Assembly (NCBI GenBank): GCA_036251875.1
Contig: CP133960.1
Span: 868,001 to 932,000, forward strand
Source: Orbaceae bacterium lpD02
Lineage (GTDB): Bacteria; Pseudomonadota; Gammaproteobacteria; Enterobacterales; Orbaceae
Length of the DNA stretch: 64,000 nt
Direction: 5' to 3'
Shown here: one piece after another, positions 17,619 through 27,184 of the stretch
Position numbering within the stretch: position 1 is the stretch's first letter
Layout: the number at the start of each line of letters is the position of its first letter
Translations under genes and position numbers: made by a program
The notes under the pieces: generated by a model
Seen by the model: the letters and a program-made list of their open reading frames with translations, nothing else
What the model was told of the DNA's origin: nothing
Databases searched by the model: none

Positions 17619-19520
17619 TTATATCATCTTACCAAAGGTTATTATTTTAATGAAATAATAATAAATATCTTTTTTAATCAAATTCAATTTTCTAAGTAGG
17701 GATTTAGAGTATTTTTCATCTTTTAGCGTCTCGAGTAAATCAAAGTCAGTATAAAAAAATGATTTGCATTGAGCTATTTTAGGTGAAATTTCTATAGAGT
17801 TAGAATTCAGAAATTGTTGAGCGTCTAGTAAAAATTTTTTTGTAAAAAATTTATCTTGTAAGAATAAATTTTTAGCACGATAGAGTATATGCCCAATTAA
17901 TACATATTTAAATAATTCAAAATATTCCTGTACTACTATTGGTTGTTTCAGAACATGATCTTGTGCTAACTTGGCATTTTTTATTATATTTCCTATGCAT
18001 TCAGATGAAATAGTACTAACCCGATAACTATACCTTATATTTCGGTCAAAACTTATGCGATTAGCAACCAATATAAGGTTCCACCAAAAATAAATTCCCT
18101 CATCATCATCTTTAATTAAAAAATTTGGTTGAATTAGATCTTTTTTGTAAATTTTTCCGCGAATATTGTTACAAACGAGTAAAATATCTGGGTTATCATT
18201 AATATTAATAACTCCATATAAAGTATGAGGCAAATTTAAGCTATACAAATGCTCTAATGTTGATTCATCAATACATTTATACTCAGAAATCACAATATCT
18301 GAATTAAATTTTTGAGAGCTTTTTAACATCATTTCCAGAAAATTCTTCTCCATCAAATCCCCAGAGTTCATAAAACATATATATTCTCCATTAGCTTTTT
18401 CTATTCCTTGCTTACAAGAATATCCAATATTTTGATTTTCATTTATGAGACAAATAAAACGTTTATCTTGTTTTGCATATTGGTCAATAATTTCTTGCGT
18501 TTTATCGGTTGAACCCTTATCAATAATGATAACTTCATAGTTAGAAAATGTCTGATTTTTGATTGATTGCAAACATAAATCAATAAATTTATCTACATTA
18601 TAAGTGGGAAGAATTATTGAAATTTTAGGGAAAGTATTCTCGCTTTTAGGTTCATTATTATCTAATCTGTTTAGATTATTATATAGTGCGGAATCATAAG
18701 TACTACATTCATACCATTTTTTATTCGCTGGGGTTAAAATAACGGCAGGGACCTCCATTACTTTTTTATCTGACTCAATAGCTTTTTGAATATAAATAGC
18801 AGTTAATCTTTCTCCTAAAAAACCAGCCCATCTTGCTTTGCTTGTATTAGGAGCAAGGCTTTTATCGTATAAATTTATCTTATTTTCAACCTTATCTAAT
18901 ATATCAAATAACCAATTGCAATAATTATCATAAGTCTGACTATTCATAATAATCATATTTGTAAAATATGATTGACTACCTGAAACTAAATTAACTGCAG
19001 TTTGATAATATTCGGGATAGTCTCTATGAATAATACCAATAGTTATTTCAAGATGTTCCCCATGATGTTCTTCGATATAATGGGACTTTATAGTATGGTT
19101 TGACCAATCTTTTATATCTTCCTTTTTTCGTGTGATAATATCATATTGGCTCATTAACTCTTGTATACGATTAGTATCAATATGCAATTGGTCTAAAAAT
19201 TTCTGGCTAGAAAAATCATTCTCTATGGTGTATTCATAAAAATTAGAATTTTTATATAGGCTGTTAGAATTAAGGTCTAAGAATCTTCGATAATGAAATA
19301 ATCCTTTTATGTCAGCATTGGAGTTTTTCCATAACCAATAGATAGCGGTTAATTCTGCATAACCAAAATTCTTATGCGAGATATTATTAGCAGTATCATC
19401 ACCGATCATCATTAGATCATATTCAGAGCATGCTTTCCCTACATGAATAGGTAAAAGACACTCATTTGCAATCAGATCTGAGTTTTTATGATAAGCCACA
19501 GCAATTTGAATTTTAGACAT
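17619..19520 (-). CDS. DUF4422-GT2 two-domain glycosyltransferase
   Basis: 633 residues. Residues 1-235 form a DUF4422 domain, often found in capsule and O-antigen loci and regarded as a glycosyltransferase-like fold: IQIAVAYHKNSDL, MMIGDDTANNIS, YAELTAIYWLWKN, GLFHYRRFLDL and RWAGFLGERLTAIYIQK are typical. A second domain from about residue 300 is GT2: ISIILPTYNVDKFIDLCLQS, IIIDKGSTDKTQEII and GEYICFMNSGDLMEK. The C-terminal 150 residues are a helical tail. AAAGG precedes the ATG. It is placed after glf, so a galactofuranosyl transfer is possible but not shown by sequence. Confidence 0.88.
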   Translation of the reverse strand: MSKIQIAVAYHKNSDLIANECLLPIHVGKACSEYDLMMIGDDTANNISHKNFGYAELTAIYWLWKNSNADIKGLFHYRRFLDLNSNSLYKNSNFYEYTIENDFSSQKFLDQLHIDTNRIQELMSQYDIITRKKEDIKDWSNHTIKSHYIEEHHGEHLEITIGIIHRDYPEYYQTAVNLVSGSQSYFTNMIIMNSQTYDNYCNWLFDILDKVENKINLYDKSLAPNTSKARWAGFLGERLTAIYIQKAIESDKKVMEVPAVILTPANKKWYECSTYDSALYNNLNRLDNNEPKSENTFPKISIILPTYNVDKFIDLCLQSIKNQTFSNYEVIIIDKGSTDKTQEIIDQYAKQDKRFICLINENQNIGYSCKQGIEKANGEYICFMNSGDLMEKNFLEMMLKSSQKFNSDIVISEYKCIDESTLEHLYSLNLPHTLYGVININDNPDILLVCNNIRGKIYKKDLIQPNFLIKDDDEGIYFWWNLILVANRISFDRNIRYSYRVSTISSECIGNIIKNAKLAQDHVLKQPIVVQEYFELFKYVLIGHILYRAKNLFLQDKFFTKKFLLDAQQFLNSNSIEISPKIAQCKSFFYTDFDLLETLKDEKYSKSLLRKLNLIKKDIYYYFIKIITFGKMI

Positions 19521-19556
19521 TATTTATACCTTTTATATCACTACAATATTTTTAAA

Positions 19557-20675
19557 TTATTTTTTTAATTCTTCAAATAAAACTAAAGCTCTTGCAACTA
19601 TTTGATCCATATTATAATATTTGTAATCACCTAGTCGTCCTAAAAAATACACATTCGATAATTTATTCGCTTCTTCATTATATTTCTTGTATATTTCATG
19701 ATTAATATCTTTCGGGACTGGGTAATATCGTTCATTTTTTCCTCTTTCAAATTCTTGAGGATACTCATAAGATATAATTGTCTTAGACGATATTTCATCT
19801 AAATAATATTTATATTCAACAACTCTAGTGAAATCATAATTTTCTGAATAATTAATTTGAGGACCTAGTTGGTAATATTCGGTAGCATATTCAACAAATT
19901 CAAAGCGGAGGCTTCGGTAAGATAATTCACCAAATTTATAACCAAAATACTCATCAATTGGACCGGTATAAAACAGGCGCTCATATGTAATATCATTTTT
20001 GATTGAATCAAAGTCTGTATTGAGTTGTATAGTAATTAATGGATTATCTAATATTTTCCTCACCATCTCAGTATAGCCACAGAGAGGAATAGCTTGGTAT
20101 TTATCTTGGAAGTAACGGTTATCTCGACTAATATAAATTGGTACTCTATTAGTTACTGATTCGTCTATATCTTCTGGACGCACTCCCCACTGTTTAGTGG
20201 TATAGCCTAGGAAAGTTTTATCGTATATATAATTAGCTAGGAATTCTAATTCTTTATCTTTAATTTTTCGTAATTCTAAAATTGGAACTTTCGTGTTGAA
20301 GTCAAATTGTTCTAATAACTTCTCCTCCAATCTATTGGCTAATGCTTTAGGAAAAACTTCTTGTATCGTATTTAAATTAAAAGGAATATTTACAATTTTT
20401 CCATCAATCATTGCTTTCACTTGGTACATGAAATAGTGCCATTTTGTAAATTGACTCAAATAATCCCAAACTTTAGAGTCACTAGTATGAAATACATGAG
20501 GTCCGTAGCGATGAACGGTAATACCATTCCGATCTTTATAATCATAAATATTACCACCAACATGATCTCGTTTATCTATAATAAACACTTCTTCTTTTAA
20601 TTCACTTGCAATTCGTTCTGCTAAAACTGCTGCAGATAAACCACACCCTACAATTAAATTTTTCACATGTTTCAT
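19557..20675 (-). CDS. glf: UDP-galactopyranose mutase
   Basis: Flavoenzyme that interconverts UDP-galactopyranose and UDP-galactofuranose, 372 residues. The FAD-binding start is NLIVGCGLSAAVLAERIA and the family motif GGNIYDYKDRNGITVHRYGPH follows near residue 40. Also visible are KWHYFMYQVKA, FLGYTTKQWG and RLGDYKYYNMDQ near the C-terminus, which carries active-site arginine and tyrosine contacts. It lies two bases after galE's stop region on the minus strand, so GalE and Glf together convert UDP-glucose to UDP-galactofuranose. This implies galactofuranose in the surface glycan. Confidence 0.95.
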   Translation of the reverse strand: MKHVKNLIVGCGLSAAVLAERIASELKEEVFIIDKRDHVGGNIYDYKDRNGITVHRYGPHVFHTSDSKVWDYLSQFTKWHYFMYQVKAMIDGKIVNIPFNLNTIQEVFPKALANRLEEKLLEQFDFNTKVPILELRKIKDKELEFLANYIYDKTFLGYTTKQWGVRPEDIDESVTNRVPIYISRDNRYFQDKYQAIPLCGYTEMVRKILDNPLITIQLNTDFDSIKNDITYERLFYTGPIDEYFGYKFGELSYRSLRFEFVEYATEYYQLGPQINYSENYDFTRVVEYKYYLDEISSKTIISYEYPQEFERGKNERYYPVPKDINHEIYKKYNEEANKLSNVYFLGRLGDYKYYNMDQIVARALVLFEELKK

Positions 20676-20677
20676 TA

Positions 20678-21646
20678 TTAATATTTCCGATTATTTTCCC
20701 AATCCCATGCTGTTTGAATAATATCTCTAATTTCTATATATTCTGGCCTCCACTCTAAAATATCTTTAGCTTTAGAATTGTCAGCAAATAAGCGAGCTGG
20801 ATCACCAGCTCTACGTGTAGTATATTCTACAGGACAAGTTTTACCTGAAACTATTTCGGCAGCACGAATAATCTCTTTCACGGAGTTACCAATACCAGTG
20901 CCTAAATTTATATATCCTGAGTAGCTATCAAGCTTCTCCATTGCTATCCTATGCGCTATAGCAAGATCATCAACATGAACATAATCTCTAATACAAGTAC
21001 CATCGGGTGTTTCGTAGTCTGTCCCAAAAACTTTTATTATAGAAATATCTCCTTTTATCGCTTTTAGAACTAAAGGAATTAAATGGGTTTCTGGTGTATG
21101 ACTTTCACCTATTAATCCATTTTTATTAGCTCCTGCCGCATTAAAATAACGCAACGCGATATATTGAAGACCATAAGCTTTGTTATAATCAGCAAAAATT
21201 TGCTCAATCATAAGTTTACTATGTCCATAAGGATTAATCGGATTTTGTATATGCTTTTCGTCAATTGGAGTGTATTGAGGCTCACCATATGTAGCGCATG
21301 TGCTCGAAAATACTATTTTTTTAACATTATTCTCTAACATTATGTCGAGTAAGTTTAATGTTCCACATACATTATTTTGGTAATATTTTTGTGGGTTAGT
21401 CACACTTTCACCTACATAGGCAAATGCGGCAAAATGAATAACAGCTTTAATACAGAATGACTCAAAAATTGAGCTAAGGCTTTCTTTATCCATTAAATCG
21501 GCTTGAATAAAAACGGCTCTATCATCTATAGCATCTTTGTGCCCATATACTAAATTATCGACGACAATACATTCATATCCTTGATCAAGTAAATGTTTTA
21601 GCGTATGAGAACCTATATAACCTGCACCACCAACAATAAGAATCAT
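20678..21646 (-). CDS. galE: UDP-glucose 4-epimerase
   Basis: NAD-dependent SDR-family epimerase interconverting UDP-glucose and UDP-galactose, 322 residues. NAD-binding motif GGAGYIGSHT at the N-terminus, catalytic Ser/Thr in FSSTCATYGEP, and YxxxK in NPYGHSKLMIEQ are all present, with RYFNAAGA and the C-terminal RRAGDPARLFAD typical of GalE. I place the start at ATG 21646 because GGAG lies seven bases upstream; ATG 21658 and a codon at 21703 are in frame. It supplies UDP-Gal to Glf and possibly directly to the GT8 enzymes. Confidence 0.95.
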   Translation of the reverse strand: MILIVGGAGYIGSHTLKHLLDQGYECIVVDNLVYGHKDAIDDRAVFIQADLMDKESLSSIFESFCIKAVIHFAAFAYVGESVTNPQKYYQNNVCGTLNLLDIMLENNVKKIVFSSTCATYGEPQYTPIDEKHIQNPINPYGHSKLMIEQIFADYNKAYGLQYIALRYFNAAGANKNGLIGESHTPETHLIPLVLKAIKGDISIIKVFGTDYETPDGTCIRDYVHVDDLAIAHRIAMEKLDSYSGYINLGTGIGNSVKEIIRAAEIVSGKTCPVEYTTRRAGDPARLFADNSKAKDILEWRPEYIEIRDIIQTAWDWENNRKY

Positions 21647-21686
21647 CTTTTTCTCCATTGATTCAATAACAATTAAGGTTAAAAAT

Positions 21687-22997
21687 TTAGACTTGATAGC
21701 CAATACCTAAATATTGCAAATCCGCCTTAACAACATCTTCTGCAGAAAGAACATTTCGTAAATCAATAATAATATTATGTTTTAATAAAGACTTTACTTT
21801 ATCTAAATCAAGCAACTTAAATTCATCCCATTCAGTTAATATAACTAAAATATCAGCACCACACATAGCATCATAAGCGGAATTAGCATATTCAATTTTA
21901 TCACCAAGTAAGTCCTTCACATTGTTTAAGGCTTTTGGATCATATGCGATAACATCTGCATTTAAATTTAATAATTCTTCAATAATTTCAACTGCAGGAC
22001 TTTCTCTACAATCATCTGTCCCACCTTTAAAAGCTAATCCTAATGCAGCTATGCGAGGTTTAGCTTTGTTTACTTTAATTGCGTTTATAATCTTGTGTGC
22101 CATCTCTTTTTTACGTTGATGGTTACCTTGAATTGCAGCTTCGACTAGACTTAAATTAATATCATTTTGACGCCCCATATAAGCCATAGCATTTGTATCT
22201 TTAGGAAAACAACTTCCGCCATAGCCGGGGCCAGCATTTAAAAATTTATTGCCTATTCTTGTATCTAGCCCCATTCCAGCCGCAACTTCACGAATATCTG
22301 CACCTGCTTTTTCACAAAAATTTGCCATCTCATTAATATAATGAATTTTAATTGCTAAAAATGAGTTCGATGCATATTTTATTGTTTCACTCGAGCGTCT
22401 TGAAACGAATAATATTTCAGTTTTATCGTCAAATGGTGCATATAACTCACTAATTATACTAATTGCTCGCTTACTATTTGCCCCGACAATAATTCGGTCA
22501 GGATTAAAAAAATCATAAACAGCAAATCCCTCACGTAAAAACTCAGGTAAAGAGATAACATCAAAGTTAGCATTAGGATTACGCTTAGAGATCAAGCATT
22601 CAATATCATCTCCCGTGCCTACTGGCACGGTCGATTTAGTTGCAATGACAGTGTAATCTTGCAAGTAGTCGGCTAGCTCAGTTGCTGCTGCATGTATATA
22701 TTTCATATCAGCTTCTTTTGTTACTGGATGTGGTGGAGTACCGACAGCAATAATAACAATATCAGCTTTTTCTATACCTTCTTTCATTGAAGTTGTGAAA
22801 GTAATACGCCCTTCATGCAAATTTTTATTAAATAACTCTTCTAACCCTTCCTCAAATAAAGTAATATGGCCTGCTTTTAAACGTTCAATTTTACTTAGTT
22901 CTCGATCAATACAAACAACATCATTACCTAATTCAGCTAACCCTACTCCTGTCGGCAAACCGACATACCCAGTACCAATAATAGCAATTTTCATCAT
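21687..22997 (-). CDS. ugd: UDP-glucose 6-dehydrogenase
   Basis: Oxidises UDP-glucose to UDP-glucuronate with two NAD, about 436 residues. N-terminal Rossmann motif IAIIGTGYVGLPTGVG, catalytic Cys in GPGYGGSCFPKDTNAM (about residue 265), and LGLAFKGGTDDCRESPA in the C-terminal domain. ATG codons at 22997 and 22994 are both possible, AAGTGAGT lying upstream; a GTG at 23006 overlaps the uxs stop. The product is the substrate of the enzyme encoded immediately upstream, so the two genes form a UDP-xylose pathway. Confidence 0.95.
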   Translation of the reverse strand: MMKIAIIGTGYVGLPTGVGLAELGNDVVCIDRELSKIERLKAGHITLFEEGLEELFNKNLHEGRITFTTSMKEGIEKADIVIIAVGTPPHPVTKEADMKYIHAAATELADYLQDYTVIATKSTVPVGTGDDIECLISKRNPNANFDVISLPEFLREGFAVYDFFNPDRIIVGANSKRAISIISELYAPFDDKTEILFVSRRSSETIKYASNSFLAIKIHYINEMANFCEKAGADIREVAAGMGLDTRIGNKFLNAGPGYGGSCFPKDTNAMAYMGRQNDINLSLVEAAIQGNHQRKKEMAHKIINAIKVNKAKPRIAALGLAFKGGTDDCRESPAVEIIEELLNLNADVIAYDPKALNNVKDLLGDKIEYANSAYDAMCGADILVILTEWDEFKLLDLDKVKSLLKHNIIIDLRNVLSAEDVVKADLQYLGIGYQV

Positions 22998-23002
22998 TTT
23001 AC

Positions 23003-23959
23003 TCACTTAATGTTTTTTAATTCATTGGAAAAATAATTAATTGTTTTATCTAAGCCTTCATCTAATTGAATTTTAGGTTCCCAATTTAGTTTATTTTTAG
23101 CTAACGAAATGTTAGGACGTCTTTGTGTTGGATCATCGCCAGGCAGTGGTTTATAAACTAATTTCGATGTTCCGCCAACTTTTAATAAAATTTTTTGGGC
23201 TAATTCTAATATTGTAAACTCACCTGGATTGCCCGTATTAACAGGACCAGTAAAACCTGTAGGGCTATTCATCATTCGAATTATCACCTCGATTAAATCG
23301 TCGACATAACAAAATGAACGTGTTTGTAAACCATCACCATAAATAGTAATATCTTCATTACTTAAAGCTTGACAAATAAAGTTACTCACTACTCTACCAT
23401 CTTTAGGATCCATTTTAGGCCCATATGTATTAAAAATACGAATAACTTTAATATCGACCCCTTCCTCTCGGTAATAATCAAAAAATAAACTTTCAGCGCA
23501 ACGTTTACCTTCATCATAACAAGCGCGAATACCTATCGGATTAACGTTACCTCTATACTCTTCGTCTTGGGGATGAATCAGTGGTTCACCATAGACTTCA
23601 GATGTTGAGGCCTGTAAAATCGTAGCATTTTTTTCCTTCGCTAATTCCAACATATTGATGGCACCAAATACCGATGTTTTAGTTGTCATTATTGCAGCTT
23701 TTCCTTGATAAGCAGGGGGGGAAGCCGGACACGCTAAATTATAAATTTGATCTATATTATTATCAATTTTTAAATAATTAATAATGTCGTGTTCGATAAA
23801 ACGAAAATTAGGATGATTTAATAAAGAATTAATATTTTCTAGTCTTCCGGTATAGTTGTTATCGACACAAATAACCGTATTTCCCTCGCTTATTAAACGC
23901 TCACAAAGGTTAGATCCAAGAAAACCTGTCCCACCAGTCACTACAATTGTTTTTGTCAT
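23003..23959 (-). CDS. uxs: UDP-glucuronate decarboxylase (UDP-xylose synthase)
   Basis: SDR-family enzyme predicted to convert UDP-glucuronate to UDP-xylose, 318 residues. NAD motif [16 protein letters not shown], the UXS-specific [12 protein letters not shown], catalytic [13 protein letters not shown], and [12 protein letters not shown] carrying Yxxx[22 protein letters not shown] and [16 protein letters not shown] are hallmarks of UXS and separate it from GalE or RfbB. It is the first gene of the minus-strand cluster, directly upstream of ugd. A run of seven C (sense strand) lies in the SPPA codons near 23708. The name uxs1 is also used; the exact sugar product (xylose versus a 4-keto intermediate) is inferred from family. 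Confidence 0.9.
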   Translation of the reverse strand: MTKTIVVTGGTGFLGSNLCERLISEGNTVICVDNNYTGRLENINSLLNHPNFRFIEHDIINYLKIDNNIDQIYNLACPASPPAYQGKAAIMTTKTSVFGAINMLELAKEKNATILQASTSEVYGEPLIHPQDEEYRGNVNPIGIRACYDEGKRCAESLFFDYYREEGVDIKVIRIFNTYGPKMDPKDGRVVSNFICQALSNEDITIYGDGLQTRSFCYVDDLIEVIIRMMNSPTGFTGPVNTGNPGEFTILELAQKILLKVGGTSKLVYKPLPGDDPTQRRPNISLAKNKLNWEPKIQLDEGLDKTINYFSNELKNIK

Positions 23960-25073
23960 AAAATATTCTCGCTTATAATACTGATTAATTAAATTAGATA
24001 AAATAATAGATTTACTCGTAAACTTAACTACACACCAATAGATTATATAAAGTCATATTAAATCTAATCAACATTAGTCAAATAGAAAACTTTGAATAGA
24101 ACAACGCTATTCCCACTAAAATCAGCTAAATAGTATTTTAGTCCAGTTACATTTATTTTCTAGATCTTACCTAAAATATACTTAAATTCTTTAATAATTA
24201 GTGATTAAATGACTTTTAACTTTTCCACACTAAAATTACGATTATTTAATAGATAATAATCATATTACTAATTTTATTTTTTATATTTTATTAAAATAAA
24301 TGCAGCATAATACACTAAATTATTTTTATTGTAATCTAAATCACAAATGCTAGTTGATAACATCAAAGCGTGAGCCAAACAGGCAACCTCTGGGATAATG
24401 CAGTTACAAAAAGTGTCTTTCATACCTTAAAAACAAATATTATTCATGATTGTTATTGCAAAACACGGGAGCGTTAAACAAAGTACTATTTGAATATTAA
24501 AATCTATTATCGTCGTGGTCGTCGTCATTCAGCTAATGGCTGGAAAAACAGTATAACCAAAATAACTCATTTATAGAGGAGGGACTGTCTAATATTTTGC
24601 TGAGGATAAAATTTTTATAAACTTAATATGATATGGATTAATATGTCATAAAAATGACTTGTTTATAGTTGATGAAAGGTTATTTTTTTTAAAACTTAGT
24701 TTTTTTAAACACATTGTACTAATTTAATGCAGTCCATCTTAAGAAGGATTGAAAAATAATATATCTTATGAGATCCTTACTTACAAAGCTAAGTTATCAG
24801 AATAATTATAAGCCTGCGTTTAGAGCCTCATATTAAAAACTATTACTAGTATTTTCTCTATTCACCAACTTATACTATATTTTATTTTAGATTCAGTAAT
24901 CTTAATCCAAATAGAGTTTTGTTTAATGTTAGAATCTAGATAGATTGAAATTAGCTATATTTTCTAAACATGATGCGCACTTAAAATAATTAATTTATTG
25001 ATATATTTGGATTTTTATTTATTAACTGTATTTTTAACGATTAGAGATTTTTTTAAAAATTAAGGAATTAAAG
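23960..25073. other. 1.1-kb divergent intergenic region of the glycan locus
   Basis: Very AT-rich, no intact gene. It separates the minus-strand cluster from the plus-strand GT2-GT8 gene and should hold both promoters. The only recognisable content is the decayed IS3-family transposase fragment at 24366-24607. I saw no ops/JUMPstart element (GGCGGTAG). Confidence 0.6.
24366..24607 (+). pseudogene. Decayed IS3-family transposase fragment
   Basis: Aligns by eye with 14983-15248: TGGGATAATGC, TTCATACCTTAAAAAC, ATTATTCATGATTG, AAAACACGGGAG, ACTATTTGAAT and the terminal ACTGTCTAATATTTTG are shared in order. Small deletions and stops break every frame. Same strand as the remnant at 14850-15250, so two copies of one IS flank the glycan cluster in direct orientation. 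Confidence 0.85.
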
Positions 25074-27116
25074 ATGATAAAAGAGCGTGGTGGATTAATT
25101 AGTAATGAGACGAAACTATTAAACTCAGACGAAAATCCAACTATTAGTGTTGTAATGTCAACGTGTAATAAAAAAAAATTCCTTAAAAATTCAATAGAAT
25201 CTATCCTTAAACAAACATTTATCAATTTTGAGTTTATCATTATTGATGATGAATCTACAGATGGTTCTATTGAACTAATCCAAGAATATACAGAAAAAGA
25301 CGACAGAATTATTTTTATTAAAAATACAAGAAAAATGGGATATTACCATAACTTGCAACTAGGTTTTAAGATCGCAAAAGGGAAATATATTGCAAGGATG
25401 GATGATGATGATATTTCTGAATTAACTCGTCTTAGTAAGCAGGTTATATATCTTGAAAAAAATAAGCATATTACGGTATTAGGTTCTTTCGTCGATGTTA
25501 TTGGTGATCCTGACATGGAAATCTGTGGCAAAAATATTGACGATCCAGAAATTTTGTCTGTTTTATTAAATATTGATAGTTTTATTTATAATTCATCAGT
25601 TATGATCCGTAAGTCTTTTTTAGATTTACATACTCTAACTTATAATACAAAATATAATCTTGCTGAAGATTATATTTTGTGGTCCACAATTTTACTTGTC
25701 GGTGGCAAAGTTCAAAACTATCCTGAAATTCTAATTCATTGTCGAATGCATAAAAAGAACATTATAACGAATAAAACGATGATGCTGGCTAGACAAAAAA
25801 TGTTACGACGTTTTTTTGATACAGATAATGAATTGCAAGAATTTATCTCTATATATTACAATCAAGATAATATTTTACGATTACCTCTAATTAATATTAT
25901 TAAAGATCTTTCAGAAAAAAATATAAAACAAAAAGTATTACCTCAATGTGCTTTTGATAAAACTATTGATAAACTAAATGGGTGTTTAGAACCAGCTTTT
26001 GATAAAAATAATATTCCCGTAGTCTTAGCAACAGATAATAATTACTTTCCTTATTTAGGCGTAGCAATCGCCTCCATCATTAAAACTTCAACAACAACTA
26101 ATAACTACGATATTATTGTATTAGAGGAAGACATAGATAGTTATCGCAAAAAACAGCTATTATCTTTAATAGATAATTATTCTAATATTAAAATTAGATT
26201 TATTAATATGAAACCCTTAATTGAAGGACAAAATGATAGAGCTATTTTTTATTTATCAGGGCATTTTACAACAGCTACATATTATCGTTTTTTTATTGCT
26301 GACTTATTAAAAAAATATGAAAAAGTTATTTATATCGATTCAGATGTTATTGTTTTAGATGATTTAGCAAATCTTTATAAGGTCAATATCGGTGATAATT
26401 TAATTGCTGCAGTCCCTGACGTTGAAATGATAAAAACTGTTAGTGCAGAAAATGAAGGAATCTATAATACCAATTATAGTAGTTATATACCCAATATCTT
26501 AAAAGTTACAAATTATTTGAAATACTTTCAAGCTGGGGTAATTATTTTTAATATAAAAGAGCTGATTAAAGAAAATTTTAGTCAAAAATGTATTGATAAG
26601 CTAAAGCAAATAAAAACGCCAATTATTGTTGATCAAGATATCTTAAATGCAGTTTGTTATGAGCAGGTTTACCTTTTAGATATGAAATGGAATGCTGTCT
26701 GGAATCCATTTATTTGGAATAATCATCATATTAGATGCTTACCTATCGATTTTTATAATAATTTCCTAATCGCCTTCAATAAACCTTCAATAATTCATTA
26801 TGCTTCAGTTACAAAACCTTGGTCAAGCCCTGAAAGAGCAGAATCTTCTTATTTTTGGAGTGTAGCAAGAGAAACGCCTTTTTATGAAGAAATTATTATG
26901 AAAAATACAAAAATTTTCAATAATACTCAATCTATTAATTGTGAACCTTGGGAAATCGTTAGATATATTACTCTTTATAAGAAACTTACGTTTAAATGTG
27001 TCAGAAATAAAATTAAATATAAAGTTAGTTTTGGTGATGCAAGAAGAAAACGTAAAATGAGATACAATGAAATTAAAAAGCAAAAAGATGAATTAAAAGC
27101 ATTCTTAAGAATTTAA
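25074..27116 (+). CDS. GT2-GT8 fusion glycosyltransferase
   Basis: 680-residue bifunctional enzyme. Residues about 20-250 are GT2: ISVVMSTCNKKKFLKNSIES, IIIDDESTDGSIELIQEY and KYIARMDDDDISELTRL. Residues about 315-600 are GT8: IPVVLATDNNYFPYLGVAIA, YYRFFIADLLKKYEKVIYID with DSD as the metal motif, YFQAGVIIFNIKEL, IVDQDILNAV and SIIHYASVTKPW. The last 70 residues are strongly basic. AAGGAATTAAAG precedes the ATG at 25074. The gene diverges from the glycan cluster and converges on tyrR. Fusion of an inverting and a retaining transferase suggests addition of two successive sugars; which ones is unknown. Confidence 0.9.
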   Translation: MIKERGGLISNETKLLNSDENPTISVVMSTCNKKKFLKNSIESILKQTFINFEFIIIDDESTDGSIELIQEYTEKDDRIIFIKNTRKMGYYHNLQLGFKIAKGKYIARMDDDDISELTRLSKQVIYLEKNKHITVLGSFVDVIGDPDMEICGKNIDDPEILSVLLNIDSFIYNSSVMIRKSFLDLHTLTYNTKYNLAEDYILWSTILLVGGKVQNYPEILIHCRMHKKNIITNKTMMLARQKMLRRFFDTDNELQEFISIYYNQDNILRLPLINIIKDLSEKNIKQKVLPQCAFDKTIDKLNGCLEPAFDKNNIPVVLATDNNYFPYLGVAIASIIKTSTTTNNYDIIVLEEDIDSYRKKQLLSLIDNYSNIKIRFINMKPLIEGQNDRAIFYLSGHFTTATYYRFFIADLLKKYEKVIYIDSDVIVLDDLANLYKVNIGDNLIAAVPDVEMIKTVSAENEGIYNTNYSSYIPNILKVTNYLKYFQAGVIIFNIKELIKENFSQKCIDKLKQIKTPIIVDQDILNAVCYEQVYLLDMKWNAVWNPFIWNNHHIRCLPIDFYNNFLIAFNKPSIIHYASVTKPWSSPERAESSYFWSVARETPFYEEIIMKNTKIFNNTQSINCEPWEIVRYITLYKKLTFKCVRNKIKYKVSFGDARRKRKMRYNEIKKQKDELKAFLRI

Positions 27117-27184
27117 AAAAGTATATTCATACTAGACTTGTATAGATGATTCCGTCACAAAATTCTATAATAAAAGGTGGGGGA

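Noticed and set aside
18350-18380. Defective metal motif in the DUF4422-GT2 protein (MNSGD for DSDD)
   Set aside because: NSGD variants are common in functional GT2 enzymes, so this is not evidence of inactivity.
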